64,000 nucleotides of DNA from Pelecanus crispus (GCF_030463565.1 NC_134656.1:5938501-6002500); one strand, 5' to 3'; counted from the first letter of the stretch, positions 32,061 through 46,079 are shown. The notes: generated by a model from the sequence alone, not told the origin. Made by a program: numbers and translations.

Positions 32061-34590
32061 CACTTTCCCCTCCTGAGACAGCACATATCCCTAAATATAT
32101 CTTTCTAAGCGTATACTGTTAATATTTTAGGCTGTTGCTTCTTGATGCTAAAGCTCACTGCCATAAGTGTGGAGCCTGCGTCTTCCTTTGCCCTTTTATC
32201 TGCTTGCTTAATGCCTGTTCTTTTCTGCTGTTCTTAACGAGCAATGAGATAGCAACACTGCCTGCGCTGGCACATTCCTGCACCCACTGCCTCCCACAGC
32301 CAGGGCCTGATCCAAAATGGTGGGAACTTTCCAGTTACCACTGTGGCATGTGGATCAGGCTTCTGGAGGAAGACAACAATACTCCGTATTTCAGAAGAAC
32401 ATTCTATTTTGAGGTGAATAGCTAATGTGTTTTTTTTTTTTTTAAATGGGAAGATAATCAAAGCCGTATTTCAAAAGCCAGCTTTTAAACTGTGCTTGCA
32501 AACTCCTTTCTTGCAGTCCAGTCCCTGTATCACCACTGTTTAGCTGCCCAGGCTAAGACAAGGGCAAGCAGACCTTATGCTTCGGTGATCAGATGAAGGT
32601 CAATCTCAGTGACATTTTATCTTGTGTAATTGAGTAGATACACGGAGGAGGTGAAATATTGCAGTCTTTTGAAGCCTGAACTATCGGCTTGTGCCAAAGG
32701 TAGGATTAATGGACCATTAAGTGCATTTTGACCTGGAAAATCCCACTATCCTTTTGCAGCTGGGACACTTTGCTGCCAGAAATGTTCTTCTGCAGGAAAG
32801 TTTCTAAAGAAAAAATCAGCAAAGTGGCCAGGTTAGCTCTGTCATTGCTAGCGGTGCATTTTCTGCATGGGAATTGAGGGGCTCTTGGAAAAATAGACCA
32901 CATTCTTGCCTTTATCCTGTAGCAGAAGATTTTCAGGCTTCAGGGCCGTCAAACTCGCTCTTTCCAGAGTGTGTTAATCACTGAACCAGGATTTGTTTGG
33001 CCAGTGAACTGGGAGTTTCCCGGGTTTTTGGCAGTGGGTGTGATTCTGACAGCCTCTCTGTAGGTGGTGCTGCAAGGCAGTGAGATGTGAGTAAGAATCG
33101 CCTATGCTATTTTTAAAATTCATTCCCTTGGTTTCTTAACCAGTTCTTGGTATTCCAACTTTCTTAAAAGAAAATTAGACATAGTTTCCCATAATTTCTT
33201 TATTTTGATGAGCTATAATCTGAATGCACCCACTGGCAATATAAACAGAGGAGAACTGTTACTTTTCCTGGGTTCAAACTGTTGGCATTAGGTACTCTTC
33301 CTGGAAAACTGCAGTTGAACAAACTGTCTTTTCATATTGATCTAGCTTTACCAGAATTTTAACAGGACATTGTAGAATCTAATGAATTAGAGAAGAACAT
33401 CTGAAAAAGACTAGTGAGTTGGTTGTGCAGACACCCTAAGTAATGGATGTTTAAATTATAAAGAGAAAGAAATTCACATCTCTAAGTGGGCTCTGTCCTC
33501 TTTTGCTCTACACTCAAATGTTGCCTTGAGTTCAGCTGCTCTTCTGCACACTGGAAAATGGCAGAATGGATCCTGCAGATATGTCTGTACTCCTCCCTTG
33601 CTACTGAAATGCAATCTGTCCAGGTGGAATCAAGTTTTACTTTAAGCTCGGTAGGCAGTGAAGACTGCTGTGTCAGCTTGGAGGGGTGCAAGGAATTTTT
33701 TAATCAAAATTCAGCTGCAAAAATTTGGTATTTACAGGCAGGCATACTTCACATACATAATTAGACAGACAACCTTGTTCAAAGGCAGATGTAAGAGTTA
33801 CAGTCTATGAGCTTGTACCCCCAGTCTCGTGACAGGCTAATAATGCCTATGGTACTCAAACAATGGAACAAGTTTGTCATCTAATATTGTGCAAAATTCC
33901 TTTCCTCAGCTGGGCACTATATTAAATCTTCTGTGTCACCATGGTGTTAGGTCACCTCTGCAGCAAAGATAAAATATTGCTCATTGTAGGCATTTATATC
34001 TCTGCTAATCATAATTACCTCTCCAGTAGTCATGTGAAGATATTCTGTATTTAAATTGATGTGTCAAATGTAAAAATTTGTCACTGGTCTCTTTCTTGTA
34101 AGATATATATACAAATATTTTAGCTCAAGATGGGATGCCTAGCTGTCATGGACCTATGGTTTAGCTGAGCAAAAGTTTTGGAGCTGGATGTACAGCAGTG
34201 GTTAGATGTTCATCCACAGAAACAGCAGTGTGAATTCAAGCTGTTTCTGTCCCCTAGCTGTTTGCTGTTGACCATAGCAATGATGTTACCCTGCAATTTA
34301 GCTAGCACAGTATGCTCTGTGAGTGCTTCTCGTGCTTTAGTGCAAGCCAATCAGTTTAGTTACTAACATAGCAGCTTTCCTTGAGAAGTCAAGCCACCAC
34401 AGCTGACACACCGGAGCGCTGTGGGGAGTTAGCTCGAAGCCACCCTGCAAACCCACCTTCGAGGGTCGAACAGTACCTCGTCTGGAGTAAGAGAGGAGGG
34501 AAATGTGTCGTTGGCATACTGTGGCAGGGTCCCACAGTACTTCAAGTATGTGCATACATGAAGAAATTGTAATCAGAATGAGTAGACAAG
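32060..34590. other. Intergenic DNA, nothing recognised
   Basis: Unique-looking A/T-rich sequence with a T-run at about 32430-32443 and no exon-like conserved peptide. The longest open frames, of about 70-95 codons, have no known similarity to me. Confidence 0.45.
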
Positions 34591-34594
34591 GGAA

Positions 34595-34660
34595 GTATTA
34601 TTATTCCTCTTCTAGAGATGAGGAACCACGCCATGAAGAGATTCAGTGAGCAGTTCCCCT
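34595..34660 (-). repeat. MIR/CORE-SINE-like relic
   Basis: TATTATTATTCCTCTTCTAG followed by AGATGAGGAACC resembles the reverse complement of the MIR 3' half (ATTATTATCC..TTTACAGATGAGGAAACTGAGG). Short and diverged. Confidence 0.5.
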
Positions 34661-34699
34661 GCAGATATGCATAATGTAAGAGCTGGCAACAAAACACAG

Positions 34700-34835
34700 G
34701 ATTCATCATTACCGCCATTTTACAGATGGAAAAACCAAGTCACAGAACACTAGTGGCTTGCTCAAGGTCACACAGGGTATTTATAGCAAACCCAGGACCT
34801 GCATCTGGAGCTGCTGAGTCCTGGTCTGCATTTTC
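34700..34835 (-). repeat. MIR/CORE-SINE-like relic, best of the set
   Basis: CCATTTTACAGATGGAAAAA, then TTGCTCAAGGTCACACAGGG and GCAAACCCAGGACCTGCATC follow the MIR reverse-complement order over about 130 bp. It is an ancient amniote SINE, with no target duplication left. Confidence 0.7.
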
Positions 34836-35857
34836 CCAGGGGATCATGGATAAGGAGATTAATGTCAATAGTTTCCCCAAAAGCAGCAGAATTTCAGAAA
34901 GGGAAGGAAGACTGTTCCAGAAAAAAGATGCCTGTGCTTGTGTTAGAAAAAGAAGCTTAGACTCCGGTATCCCCAGCAACTCACACCCATGTTCTTGTTA
35001 TCCTAATTAGTGGCAATGTTCCACTTCCAGAAGGTTTTATCTCTTTAAATTAGGTGGTGGGTTTTTTCAACTAATAAAATTAGAGAAGGCAATTCAGAAA
35101 GATGTATTACAGTAGATCACAGTCTGACATTCATTCCAGCAATAACAACTGTTATCAAAGAAAGATCTTTTTCATAAACGTAGGAAACAAGTCAGGCTAA
35201 TAAAGACATTAATAGGTTTCTGCACATTACAATGTAAAAATAATCAATGAAACAGTGAAAAAAAATCTAGTCAGAAAGTCTGCATAATGACTATTACCTT
35301 GCACAGAAGTAGTCTGACTCTGCTTTATAATGAATAGCATTGAGCCATAAATCATTCTGAAACAAGCCGGAATGACCCTGCTAATGTCAGTGCCATTTGG
35401 GAGCAGCAGAGGGCACATAAGAGCAGGTTCCTGCTGAAATCTTCACTTGTTTGGCCTGGATTTTCCTGTGGAATCAGGAACCGTAAATACTGATTTTTTT
35501 AATGAACCCGTGCCAAGTGGCTAGCAAGTGGGTATCCTCTAAAGAAGGAATCGTAGGTTTCCAGACTGGTTTTCTGTCACTTAGGACTGCTGCGTGCAGC
35601 TCACGTATTATGCCAAGATACTGCTGTACATGGTGTTTATTGCTATTCTCAGAGGTGCTTAGAAATGGGAAATGCTAGAATCTGAGATAAGTACAAATAT
35701 GATGTAAGAGCGCAAGGAAGGAAACTAGACCAAGCAAAAAAAAAGAAGTTTATTAGACCAAGTGGAACAAGGCAGGGAGGGGGGGGGTCAGAGCTGCAGC
35801 TGAGAATGGCTATGGGGAGATGATGAAATCCCCCTTCTGCCTTAAATAGCATCACAG

Positions 35858-35886
35858 TAAAAAAAAAAAAAAAAAAACCAAACCCA
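35858..35886. repeat. Poly-A tract followed by CCAAACCCAAAAG
   Basis: About 19 A then A/C-rich sequence, like the reverse complement of the G/T-rich tracts elsewhere in the window. Confidence 0.8.
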
Positions 35887-36087
35887 AAAGAGCAAACCAT
35901 ACCTCTGAAATCAAAACAGTGGGGCTGCAAGGAACAGCAGAACAGCAGCTCCGAGAAAGGAACTGCTCTCGTTTCTTTCTCTTTTCTTCCTGTTGCTCAA
36001 ATAAAAGAGTTACAGTGTCTCTAGAAACACTTTTACCACCATCTGTGAACTTCCACTCCACAGAGCAAGGCCTCACAGGAAAATGTC

Positions 36088-36130
36088 TTACTGTCCCCAG
36101 TTTATACATGAAGAAACTGAGGCAAGGGAG
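36088..36130 (-). repeat. Short MIR-like fragment
   Basis: TTATACATGAAGAAACTGAG followed by GCAAGGGAG matches the MIR 3' core in reverse complement. It lies inside the 260-codon open frame at 35852-36634. Confidence 0.5.
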
Positions 36131-36639
36131 TGTGATGCTGATTTGACAATCAGTTTTTCTCCAAGCTATCCTTGTTTGATCCCTCTGAAGATATGGATGT
36201 CCAGCCTTGGGTGACTCATGCAGCCCAGACTCAACTAGTTTACCTCCCACTGATGTCCCAGTGGCTGGCTTTAGGCCAGGACCCTTCCGCTGGTGCCTGT
36301 GGGCTCCAGCTAGTCTGCAGCGGTAGTGAATATCCCCTTCAATCATCTGTGCCCTGAACTCCTCACTCACCCCCGTTGCTGGGAGAGAGTCATCCAGAGC
36401 CCTGTGAACGATGGCAGCAGTGGGCAGAGTGGGCAGGGGGTTATTTTGATCTCCCATCTCAATGCTGCCATGTATAGGCTGATCTGGCAGGCTCTGTGGT
36501 CTCCGGGGTGTATTGCCCCATCTCTGTGCTTTGCTGGCCTTGTTGCATCCCTGCTGGGAAAGATAGTCCAGTGCCCTTTGGCTGTGCTTTGCAGGGCTGG
36601 TCACATCTTCCCATGTTTGGAGTACACCCACCATTCACC

Positions 36640-39600
36640 ACAGAGGGTTTGGGATCCTTGGAGCCCTGAGCTGAGTTGCAGGAAAAAAAGAGACCTATGT
36701 CCAAATTGTTGTACCTGAAGGAGGGATGGGTCCAGCCTGTGCCAGTCCAGGCTGGCTGGTTACCCTGACAGAGCCACAGCATTTTCCTTCCATGGGAATA
36801 TCTGCCCTGGCTTCTGTCCACTGTGTCCCCCTTAAAATCTGTAGAAGAGGCCATCAGAAGCACTCAGCCAGAAGGAAACACTGAGCACAAGGACTACGGT
36901 GGGATTTAGGGTGCCTGAATCTGGGTTATTCTTGGTGCTTCAGTGTCCCGGCTAACAGCAGTGGCTTTCCCCACCGTTGCGAACGAGAGCGCCTTAGAGA
37001 CCGGGAGGTGTTCAGTAGCAGGGGGCCTAGGTAATGGTCCAAATGCTGACCTGCTTTCCCTGCAGCATAGCTGTGGAAGATGGTGGGCTGTGAGAAGTTA
37101 ATGGGACATAATTTGGCTCCACATGTTTTCTTGAGGTATTCTGTCTAAGTAGGCTCAGCAGCTTTGCCTATCCCCATCTCGGTTTCCTGACCAAAGATGA
37201 GGTGCGAGGAACTGAACCGCATTCCCTGGGAAGAGCTGATAGAGCTTCCCCTGCTTCTCCCCCTCCTCTGGTGCTTCAAACCAAAACAGCTGCAAACTTC
37301 TTGTGGCTGGAGATGTGCTGAATGGCCTGGCAGGAGTTCAGGGAGAGGTAAAGGAATCCCACCCACCAGTAGCAAGGGCTCTGCGGCACCACCAGCCCTT
37401 GCATGCCCTAAATCCTGGCTTCCTGGTAATTGCTATCTCCATAAATACCAATTGGCCGGCAAGAGAAGGGACTTGCATCACTGGGCTGTGTTGTATCGTG
37501 TGAAATATGAGGTGACACACAATACACTGGCATTAGGCAAAGGAGTTGTCTGCTGATGTGGTGACACGCTTGAGGCAAAACTGGAAAATTTGATCCCTTC
37601 CTGCCCGTGGTCTCCCAGGCGCTGTGGTAAAGCACGCTTGACTCACTTTGCTCGGGGATGTCGAGGGAAATGGGAAAATGAAACACGCGGGCCAGCACCA
37701 TCTGCAGTTCATGAACTCAGACGTGTCAGGTTGGCAAGTGCCCGCAAGGCCGTTTGGTTTGCTGAGCTTGGGTCCTACCACAGCTAGATTATCTGGGCTG
37801 AGCACAGCCCGGCCAGGTTTGTCCCTGGTGAAGCTCAAGGGAGGTGAAGAATGCTGAGCTGCTTTTGGCAGTGTTGTATCAGAGACAACTTCGGCCAATA
37901 GTTAGTCTGGCTCCAGATCCAGCTCAAAATGTCTCCCTGCTGCACGGATTGCCAGTTACCCCGTCCTCCTCCCTGCAGGACCAGCCCCCTGCTTTCCTAT
38001 TGAACGGAAGAATGACAGAGCGGTGTTTGTGTTTGATTCTCCTAAACGTGCAGTCCAAGGGTGACAGAGACCTGCAAACACCTTTCTGTGCTCCCTGCAT
38101 TTGCCTCTCCACCTTTCTCTTCCAGATAACTTTTTTTTTAAGCAAGATGGCAGCTGCGTTACAGAGATCAAAGCCCTGAACAAAGAAAATTCACCCTCTC
38201 CTGCAGCTCTGTTATTAGTTTCTTTTTTTTTCCAGGGCCCCAGCTCCAGAATGGTGCTGTCTATAGAGCAACCGTGAAACCATATCACTGCGGTGAGTGC
38301 TAATAGTTGTAGGCCCAGAATTGCATATCTAATCCGCACGTGGTCTGACAGCAGAGCGAGCGCACGGGGCTGGCAGCAGACACAAACAGCTGGTGGGTGA
38401 GAGGAGGACTCTCCCTCCTGCTGGGGACTGGGTTATGAACCATGCCTCGGTGAGATGCCTCCTGTACCTCAGAGCAGTCCTGCGAATACCTGCCTCCCTC
38501 CAAGTGCCACTCCTCAGAGCATCTCTATTCCTAACTTAACCAAGAGCTAGGCAATTTTCCTTGGGATCCCTTGTGGACTTTGTAAAACCAATTTCCAAAA
38601 CAACCCAACAAAGCCACACAACGAATACTAATTTCTATCAGTTCTAGCACAGCGCTTGCACAGGGAAATGAGAATCTCCAACATGTCTGCGACGCTCCCT
38701 TGGGTGGATGTGTACACACACACTCATCCAGAAGGGTTTCTGGTTGTTTATGTAACACAAGTGTCTTGAAACGGATCTGTTTGCTCTGAAGAGCAAAGGA
38801 TTAATGAATAACGTGCCTGCACAGGAGGTAGCACATAAGAATAGCTCCAGCTCTGCTGCCTTTCCAGGACTTGTTTCATGTGCATGTTAAGGAGTGCTTG
38901 TTTAAGCTAATACCTCTCTTTCTATTCTTTAGGACAGGTTTTTCAAAAGGGCTTTAGAAAGGCAACTACAGAATAATGCTCCTCGTAATGCACGTGCCAG
39001 CTGCTCGCAAAGCGGCTTGACAGGCACACGCCTGGCAGGCAGCAGTGGTGGTAACCAAAGGGCTCGGGGCTCATGCTTACAGCCAGCCCCTGCTTGGAGG
39101 AAAAGGTTAGTCCTGGGAGGGGGGTCTGCCTGGGCCTCTGGAGATGCATATCCAACACCCCGCATGACGATCTGTGCCGACACACATTTCCTGCATGACC
39201 TCCAGCGAGCTGCTTGGGACTCCGACAGACAAACTGTGCCAAATCTTCCCGGGGCGGTGAAGGTACAAGCCTCTGTATTCATAATGGAAGGGGAGAGAGG
39301 CACAAATGTCTGCCAGGTCCTCGGCCCTGCAATTCCCAGTCTGCTGTATTACCTTACGCTGGTGATTTAATTTACGGCAATGAACTGTGAACTGCAGTGG
39401 CTGCGAGCTGTGATTTCTGCGATAGCTGCCGGGCTGTGACAGCAGCTTCCAGCGGAGGGGCAGCGATCAGCTCTGGTGCCACCACCTCGGACCACCGCAG
39501 CTGAGCCTGACAGATCCTTTCCCGCCCAGCGGGACCCCTCTGCTGTATACCCAGGCCCCCGGCAAGAGAGGCTGCATTCCTGCACTTATGGGCTCCTTTG

Positions 39601-42600
39601 AACATGATTCAGTCATCCTGGCTTCAGGAGTTCAGGCTCATGCTGGTGCTATTGTGAGAGGGAAGGAACAAGCAGAGATAATCTCACGGGAGAAAAATAA
39701 ACTCCATGCTGCTATTGACTGCAGAGAGGAGCAAATCCCAGGGAGTCTGGAGCCAGGTTTTCCAGCTCAGTTTATTGCCCAAATGGTGAACCCATGGACA
39801 TGAACTTTGTTTCCGTTTTGCAGATGGGAAAACCCTGGCACAGGGAGGCTGAGTGATCGTGAGCGATGGAGAGGCAAACCTTTGGCTGAGTCAGTGATAC
39901 AAATAATGTCTCGAGTCTGAGCCCTCACCAGCAGATCAAGACCTCCGTATGACTAGAAGAATGTGCTGCAGTATTCAGTGCACATATTGCTCTCCCTCAA
40001 AGGAGCAGAAGTGTGCACATCATTAAAAGGAAATATTTTATGCTGATCATTCCCACATGCCTGCTCTGTATCTATCTGGGTTCTTAAACAGCACCCATTC
40101 TGCACGTAATGTCATGCATTTACATCTCAGAAGGAAGATCAGACCTCCTCAGGCTAAGGAATTGTGTTCTGGGCCCCTGATAAAACCAATTTATGGAGAT
40201 GAATAACTTGTGTGGTTTTATGCTTCCTTTCCCTGAAATGCCATTAGATGAACATCAAGTGCTTTTGTATTTATTTGAGGGAATTTCCTTTTAGACTCTG
40301 CAGGCAGAGAAAAAAAAAATGGGAATGAGAAAGGAGCTGGGACTGAATTATGCTGCTAACTGGCAGTGCCTCAGTGGGAGCCGAAGAGCATGGCTTGCTG
40401 CCTCATTTATATCCATCGGAGGTGCCATGAGCTGCAGACTAGGATAAGTTACCTTGTCTGAAGGACTGAAATACCACATCAAAGCACCACGTGGATCAAA
40501 GGTGAAAGCAACAGGCATTCCTGGCTGGCTCATCTTTCAGACCTTTCTCTCTCTTTAGTTTCCACTTTGAATCTGATAATGCAGCCTGAACACAGCCTTT
40601 CATAGACCTTCATTCCTCAAGGCACAGGTGGTATGGAGCATGTATTTCCTTGTCAGCAGGCTTCATGGGGCGTAGGATTTCCAGGGCTTAGGTCTCAGGC
40701 ATCAGTGATGGAAAAGATCTGTCATTTTGAACAAGGCAGAGCAAAAGTGATGTAGTCGGTGCAGCAGAGCAGAGGGTTTCCTGCCCCAGGTACAGAACGG
40801 GGTGCAAATCTGCAAAGAGCGGCTGAACAATTTAGTACTAGTATTAATCTGTAACATGCGGTGTGCAGGGCCCTCCCAGAGAATCAAACCCATGGTTCAA
40901 GACTTTATATGAAGACAGACTAAAGTGTCTGTGAGCCTTGGAGAGGACACACTGAAACACACAAGGTACAACTGTGAGAAGGCCACATCTACTGATACAC
41001 GGGTCCCAATGGCACTTGGAAGCATATTGAAAGTTTTTATGCTAAATTTAGTAAATGTAAAAGTAAAGGATTTCAGGGACTCAGAAAGAAGACTTTCACC
41101 CCACAGGCGTGTAACTTCTGTCACACAGAAGACAGTAGGAGGCAGATGAAGCTGTGTCACTCAGTGTCTATGAAAATCTGGATGTTAATTCTTCCGTACT
41201 GTAGGTTCCTCCTGCAGAGGATCAGAGTCATCACAGCATGAAGAAAAGGCCTCATGACCAGAAAAAATCTTGATTCTGACATTTTCTGTCCTTCAGACCC
41301 TTTCATTTATGTCAGCAAACTTTTACTGAGTCCTCAGTGGCTCTCTCTGGGTGGAAGTCTCCCTCTGACAGGTGTTCTCAGCCGTGCGTTCATTGCTGCA
41401 GTTTGGTGTCAGAATCAATATATGTGCTTCAGTGAGATTTGTGGAGGTGGTGTCTTCTGGATTCAGAGCTCTGTACTACTACGCAGGGCCTTGGCGAGTA
41501 GCTTTTGAGATCTAGACCCTCCTATATCTGTGGGTTCATGTAATATGAAATATTACCTTATGTTAAAGCTGAACTGGATTCTTGTATGTCAGGGTTGATC
41601 TCCAAGGTTTATAACGCCATTCAGACCGGCAGCGAGATGAACAAGGCAATTGTATAGCTCTTGCCCCTACTCCAATCTGCGAAAGGAAAACATTGTGACT
41701 CATCAGCCAGAGAAGTTGTGTTTTCTTCAGCAGGAAGCTTTGCAGATTCTCTGCTCCCAGATCTCGTTACACTCTTCCATCCCACCATTCTGGAAAAACT
41801 CCCACAGAAAGACAGGCAGATATTTTAATCAAGAAATGGTCCTTATTTCCATTAGCAACAGCTGTTTTCCTTTTAATTTAATTCTCCATTCTGGAGTCTG
41901 TTTATGAAAGCTGCCATTAATTATGTTTTTCATCAGTCAATGTTCAGAGATGGCTAATGGCCCAGCACACCTAATTAGTCCTTCATGTTTGATAATGTTT
42001 CAGCAAGTCTATAGTTAGTGTGTAGGGCTGATATCCGCTGCATAGTGGAGTCGAGAGTGGGGCTGCACAGACTCTCCTGGTGTGTGTCAGATAGTGTTAC
42101 GGCTGCGTTCCTCTGCTGCTGCCAACATGTGGCTAGCTGGAGGCTGCAGTTACCGGGATGTGATAACAGCTAGTGCCAGAAGTGGCTTCTAATGTCACTC
42201 CGAGAATGCTAGCAAAAGGATGAGGAATTCAAGCTGCCTTTGGAAGCTCTTTGAAGACCAGGAGTGCAGAGACTGGAATTACCGCTACTTTTATTTTTGT
42301 TTCAAATGATGCACTTGATAAGTGTTAGTGATGGCTAAATGCACCGTGCTAGGGTGCTTTTCTTTAGCTTCTTCTGTGCAGAAACCTTCTGGTCATCCTT
42401 CCCTAGGTATTCCCAGCTGACCCATCTGTCTCAAGCCATGAAGGTGGCTACTTGTGATGCAAAGAGCGTTGCTCTCTTTAATGTCACTGTGAAGACACTG
42501 GCATGACTTAACCTCACTAACCTAGTGATACATCTGGGTTTAGGCAAGTCTCTGGCTAGGTATAGCAAAAAGCTTGACACAACTGTCCAGAAACTATGGG

Positions 42601-45600
42601 CATGAAAAACAACTAATCTTTGTTCAACAAGATGCACGAGTAGGTTGATTGAATTCTTCACATACCTTAAAGCTGGAGCTGGAATTTGAACATCAGGCTC
42701 AGTTGGAACCTTGCCTTCATTTTGAAGGTGTTTGCAGCTGCAAAGAATAGTAGTAGTTATTGGCAGGTAGCCTCAGGTAAGAAACAGTTCAAATCCTCCA
42801 GTACACAGATAGCTTTGAAAAATATCCACATCTGTCACAATTGTGTATTGAAATCCAATTGGAGTGTGTGCAGAGAGCTGGCTCTGTTCCCTTGCCCAGG
42901 CTGTCACCTGCAGAGTTCATGGCATTGTGGAAAATTGCGTGCACTGAGTAGGGGCATGTTCAGTTTATCTTGGTAGCAAAGTGGCAAATGACCAGCTCGG
43001 GATTTGTAGTCATGTATTGCATAAAACAGTCAGTCACCTTCAGCCTTTCCTACGCCTGAAGGAGTCTGTTACCCATGATCATTCTTTGCTCACTTCATTT
43101 GCTTTTGCTGTGAGCCCCACCAGAGGCTGCAGGAAAGTAAAACTGATGTAGCAACATTTGCTGTATATAATAACAACAATGTATTGCAGTGAAACCACTT
43201 CACTATTTGAATAATGAGAGATGCTCTAATATTCTACCTGGTGCTGAAGGCACTTCTCTGTCCTGTAGAATCACATCAGACTTATGCAGAGGTTCTTTGG
43301 TGAGTATCCAATTGGCCAATTTCTGACTGTGTGACCTCACTAAACTTAAAACCTTTTGACTGCAGGAGGAATGAATCTGCCATGCTGCTAAACAGACAGA
43401 GGCTTGTTCACAAGGCATCTGCTTCCAAAGCAAATGAAATTTGCTTTGATTTTCATGGCCTGTTGAGGGATGAGAGGAGCACCGCAAGGAATCCTACAGG
43501 ATTGGCTCAGAAACAGTTTAAAGGAGGGAGGATCCAAGAGTATCCAAGGTGCTGTCATTTGAGAAGAGAACGAGAAAGTGCAGGTGACCTGTTAAAGAAT
43601 ATATCCTGTTCCCAAAGCCTCCAGCTCTCATGCTGCTAAGGGGTATAATTGCAGGCAAAATAGGTTTAGACACAGAATAACTCTGCATTTAGTATTACTC
43701 TAACTTAACACATTTTTTGGACAGGGGAAGGAAGGCGAGTGTCCTACTGTTATTCATTGTTCAGTCACCTCTTTGCTAGTTGTTTGATCACCTCAATTTT
43801 GTGCTCTCATCTGAAATATCTCAGCTGGAAAGTGCTGGATTTGCGGAGCTCTTGCAATGGTGATATAAGAAATGTTCTAGCAGGGTGTTATGGTCCTTCT
43901 GCCAAGTCTTTCACTGGAAACCCAGGGTAATTCCAGTGTGGCTGATGGGTTACTGTCGTGTAAGTGAAGGCAGCATTCATTTCTTGGACATCACCTTTTG
44001 GCCTCTTCTGTTGGCAAATGAACCTGATGTAATATTGCAAAAACACATCCTTTGAGTGAAAGTGATAAGAAAGACAAATGTTTGACTTTAGCCAGAGAAT
44101 TTAAAAATCAGAGTCCTTTGAAGATTGCCGAGTTCTGCGCTGTGTTAGTCATCCATATCTATCTAAGAAAACACTCATTTCATCACAGCTGATGACATAA
44201 ATTCAGACTTGTGAGCAAATGGCTAGGTTGAGTTAAATCACCTCTCTATCTGCTAATGGCATTTTTGTCTTTGCTTGATGATGAAGGTTATCTCACTGTT
44301 TGGAAATTATAACCTACAACTGTTAGACTGCATTATCTGCAGACTTGGGTGAGATAATTTGTATGAAAAATCCAGGGAATCTGAAGCTTATTGGCTTCCA
44401 TTCACATGAAGCTGAAACGCTTCAAGACAGCAGCCGCCTTCACACACCATGTGCCTCCTGCTATATGGTGGGGAAGGAATAGCAGCTGGCAGATGATGGA
44501 TAGCAATGCCGCAGCCTGCTATAAGGTTAGGGGTGACATCACTGATAGAAAGGGGAGCAGCTTGAGCTGTTTATAAAACTGCAGTTGGGAAGTTTGCCCC
44601 AGACTGCATTAGCCTCTGTTCGCTGCCTGCCCTGCCTTTCCCCACTCAAATTCCAAGCTCCTTCAAGGGAAACAAACATCTGCAGAGACACAATGTTAAT
44701 TGTTGTACTTAGCGCTGCTGTTTACATTTTTGGTGCAGGCAAGTCAAAGCATGTCAAGGCTATCCTGATGGCTAAAACAAGCCAGAAATCTTTTTCTGGT
44801 TGAAATAACAGGGGGCTGGATTCTGATCTTGTGTACCAAGGCATTCTGCATTGGCCCCAGAGGATGGAAATCAGAATCTGGAGAAATCAGAGGGTGTAAA
44901 AAAAGTAGCAGAGAGGCTTGTAAGAGGGTGAATGTGATAGAGTCACCAGGGAAGCTTTACAAGGTTAATGCAGTTTTCCATTATCTGAAAACAGTTGGGG
45001 ATTACACTGCATTTGTAAGCTTAGAAAGGCCAGCTTCCCCGGGTTCTGCTCCATCAAAATCCAGCCTAATGGCTCCTTATCAGGAATGATGAATCGCTCT
45101 TGTGCCCACACTTCGGTCCCTAATTTCCACTTTTCTTGCATCTGCTTAAAGTCCTTTTTAATTTTAACGTGTACAGCACTCTCTGAGCCAAGTGTGGCCC
45201 TGGTGTTCATAGTCATTCTGGTAATTACTGCACTCGCCAGGTCCCTTTAGGATGCAATTTCAATGGAGTGTGACTTTCACAATATTTTTTTTCTTGTTGT
45301 TGCTCAAGCCACTCCAGGAAGGAGCTGTTAAACACCAGTCTCAGCAGGATCCATCATGACTGAGGACAGAACAGAATGTAATGAAACAGGGTGAATACGT
45401 GTCTCGCTGAGCAGGATGTGTTCTCTTAGTTATATGGTTGATAAAGCTTTGGCTGAGGTTCAAAAAGGTGTTCAGCTTTCATCTCTCTGTCTTCCTTCCT
45501 CCACTCCCCTAAATATTAATGGCTGCACTCATACCTCCCATATTCATGGCTACTTTAATTGTTTACAGATTTTTTTAATAAAGGATTTGAACTTTTGCCT

Positions 45601-45980
45601 GTGCAGTTATACAAACCTTTCCCTGTCTTCGCGGTGATGCCCCCTTCATCTCAGCTTGTCCTCAGCTTCCCCGCGCCCTGGCTGGCTCGGTCCGATGCAG
45701 TGCAAGGGAGTAGACACTAAATCACTGCAGTCAGAAATACTGCGGTGGAGTTTTCCTGCTGAAGAGAAGAACGGACGGCGCCACACCGTGCTCCGCTCAG
45801 GCTGTGACCCCCATTGCACAAAGCTGTGTGTGGGCAGCAGCATATTGGTGTCCCTGGTGCCAGGTCTTTTGATGACTGGTGGGTTTGGCACCCTGGGCTT
45901 GCTGTTTGAAATCACGCTTGCTCTGTCACTTGCCTTTTGGCTTGGGTGCATGCAACAAGGCTGTGTGGGAAGCTAAGGTT
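36640..45980. other. Intergenic DNA, mostly unique-looking
   Basis: No exon of a known protein, no tRNA and no intact mobile element recognised; only the MIR-like relic at 39812-39900. Base composition is mixed. In human the matching interval lies between STX16 and APCDD1L. Confidence 0.45.
39812..39900 (-). repeat. MIR-like relic
   Basis: GTTTTGCAGATGGGAAAACC then GGCACAGGGAGGCTGAGTGA corresponds to the MIR core in reverse complement. Diverged. Confidence 0.5.
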
Positions 45981-45989
45981 GCATGGGAA

Positions 45990-46075
45990 GTGTGTGGCAG
46001 CACTGGGAACTGAAGTCACATCTCCTGAGTCCCCACTCGGTCCATTAACCACAAAACCATTTTCCCTCACTAATT
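45990..46075 (-). repeat. MIR-like relic (5' half)
   Basis: GGCAGCACTGGGAACTGAAG, then TCCTGAGTCCCCACTCGGTC and CATTAACCACAAAACC match the MIR reverse complement around the GTGGCAGAGCCGGGATTAGA..CCACTA region. Tentative. Confidence 0.45.
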
Positions 46076-46079
46076 GAAT

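Larger units (their letters stand above)
35852..36634 (-). other. Unexplained 260-codon open frame, coding status unknown
   Basis: Begins MVGVLQTWEDVTSPAK and ends in a phenylalanine run coded by the T side of an A/T-run at 35858-35878. It is the longest open frame outside the CpG islands. I recognise no domain, signal peptide or membrane segment, apart from the hydrophobic low-complexity end. It overlaps an MIR-like relic, which argues against a conserved gene. It could be chance or part of a non-coding transcript. Confidence 0.2.

Noticed and set aside
32120-32425. A 96-codon plus-strand frame with several Cys and His (HCHKCGACVFLCPF)
   Set aside because: The Cys/His spacing fits no zinc-finger or ferredoxin pattern, and there are no flanking splice sites or neighbours to support a gene.
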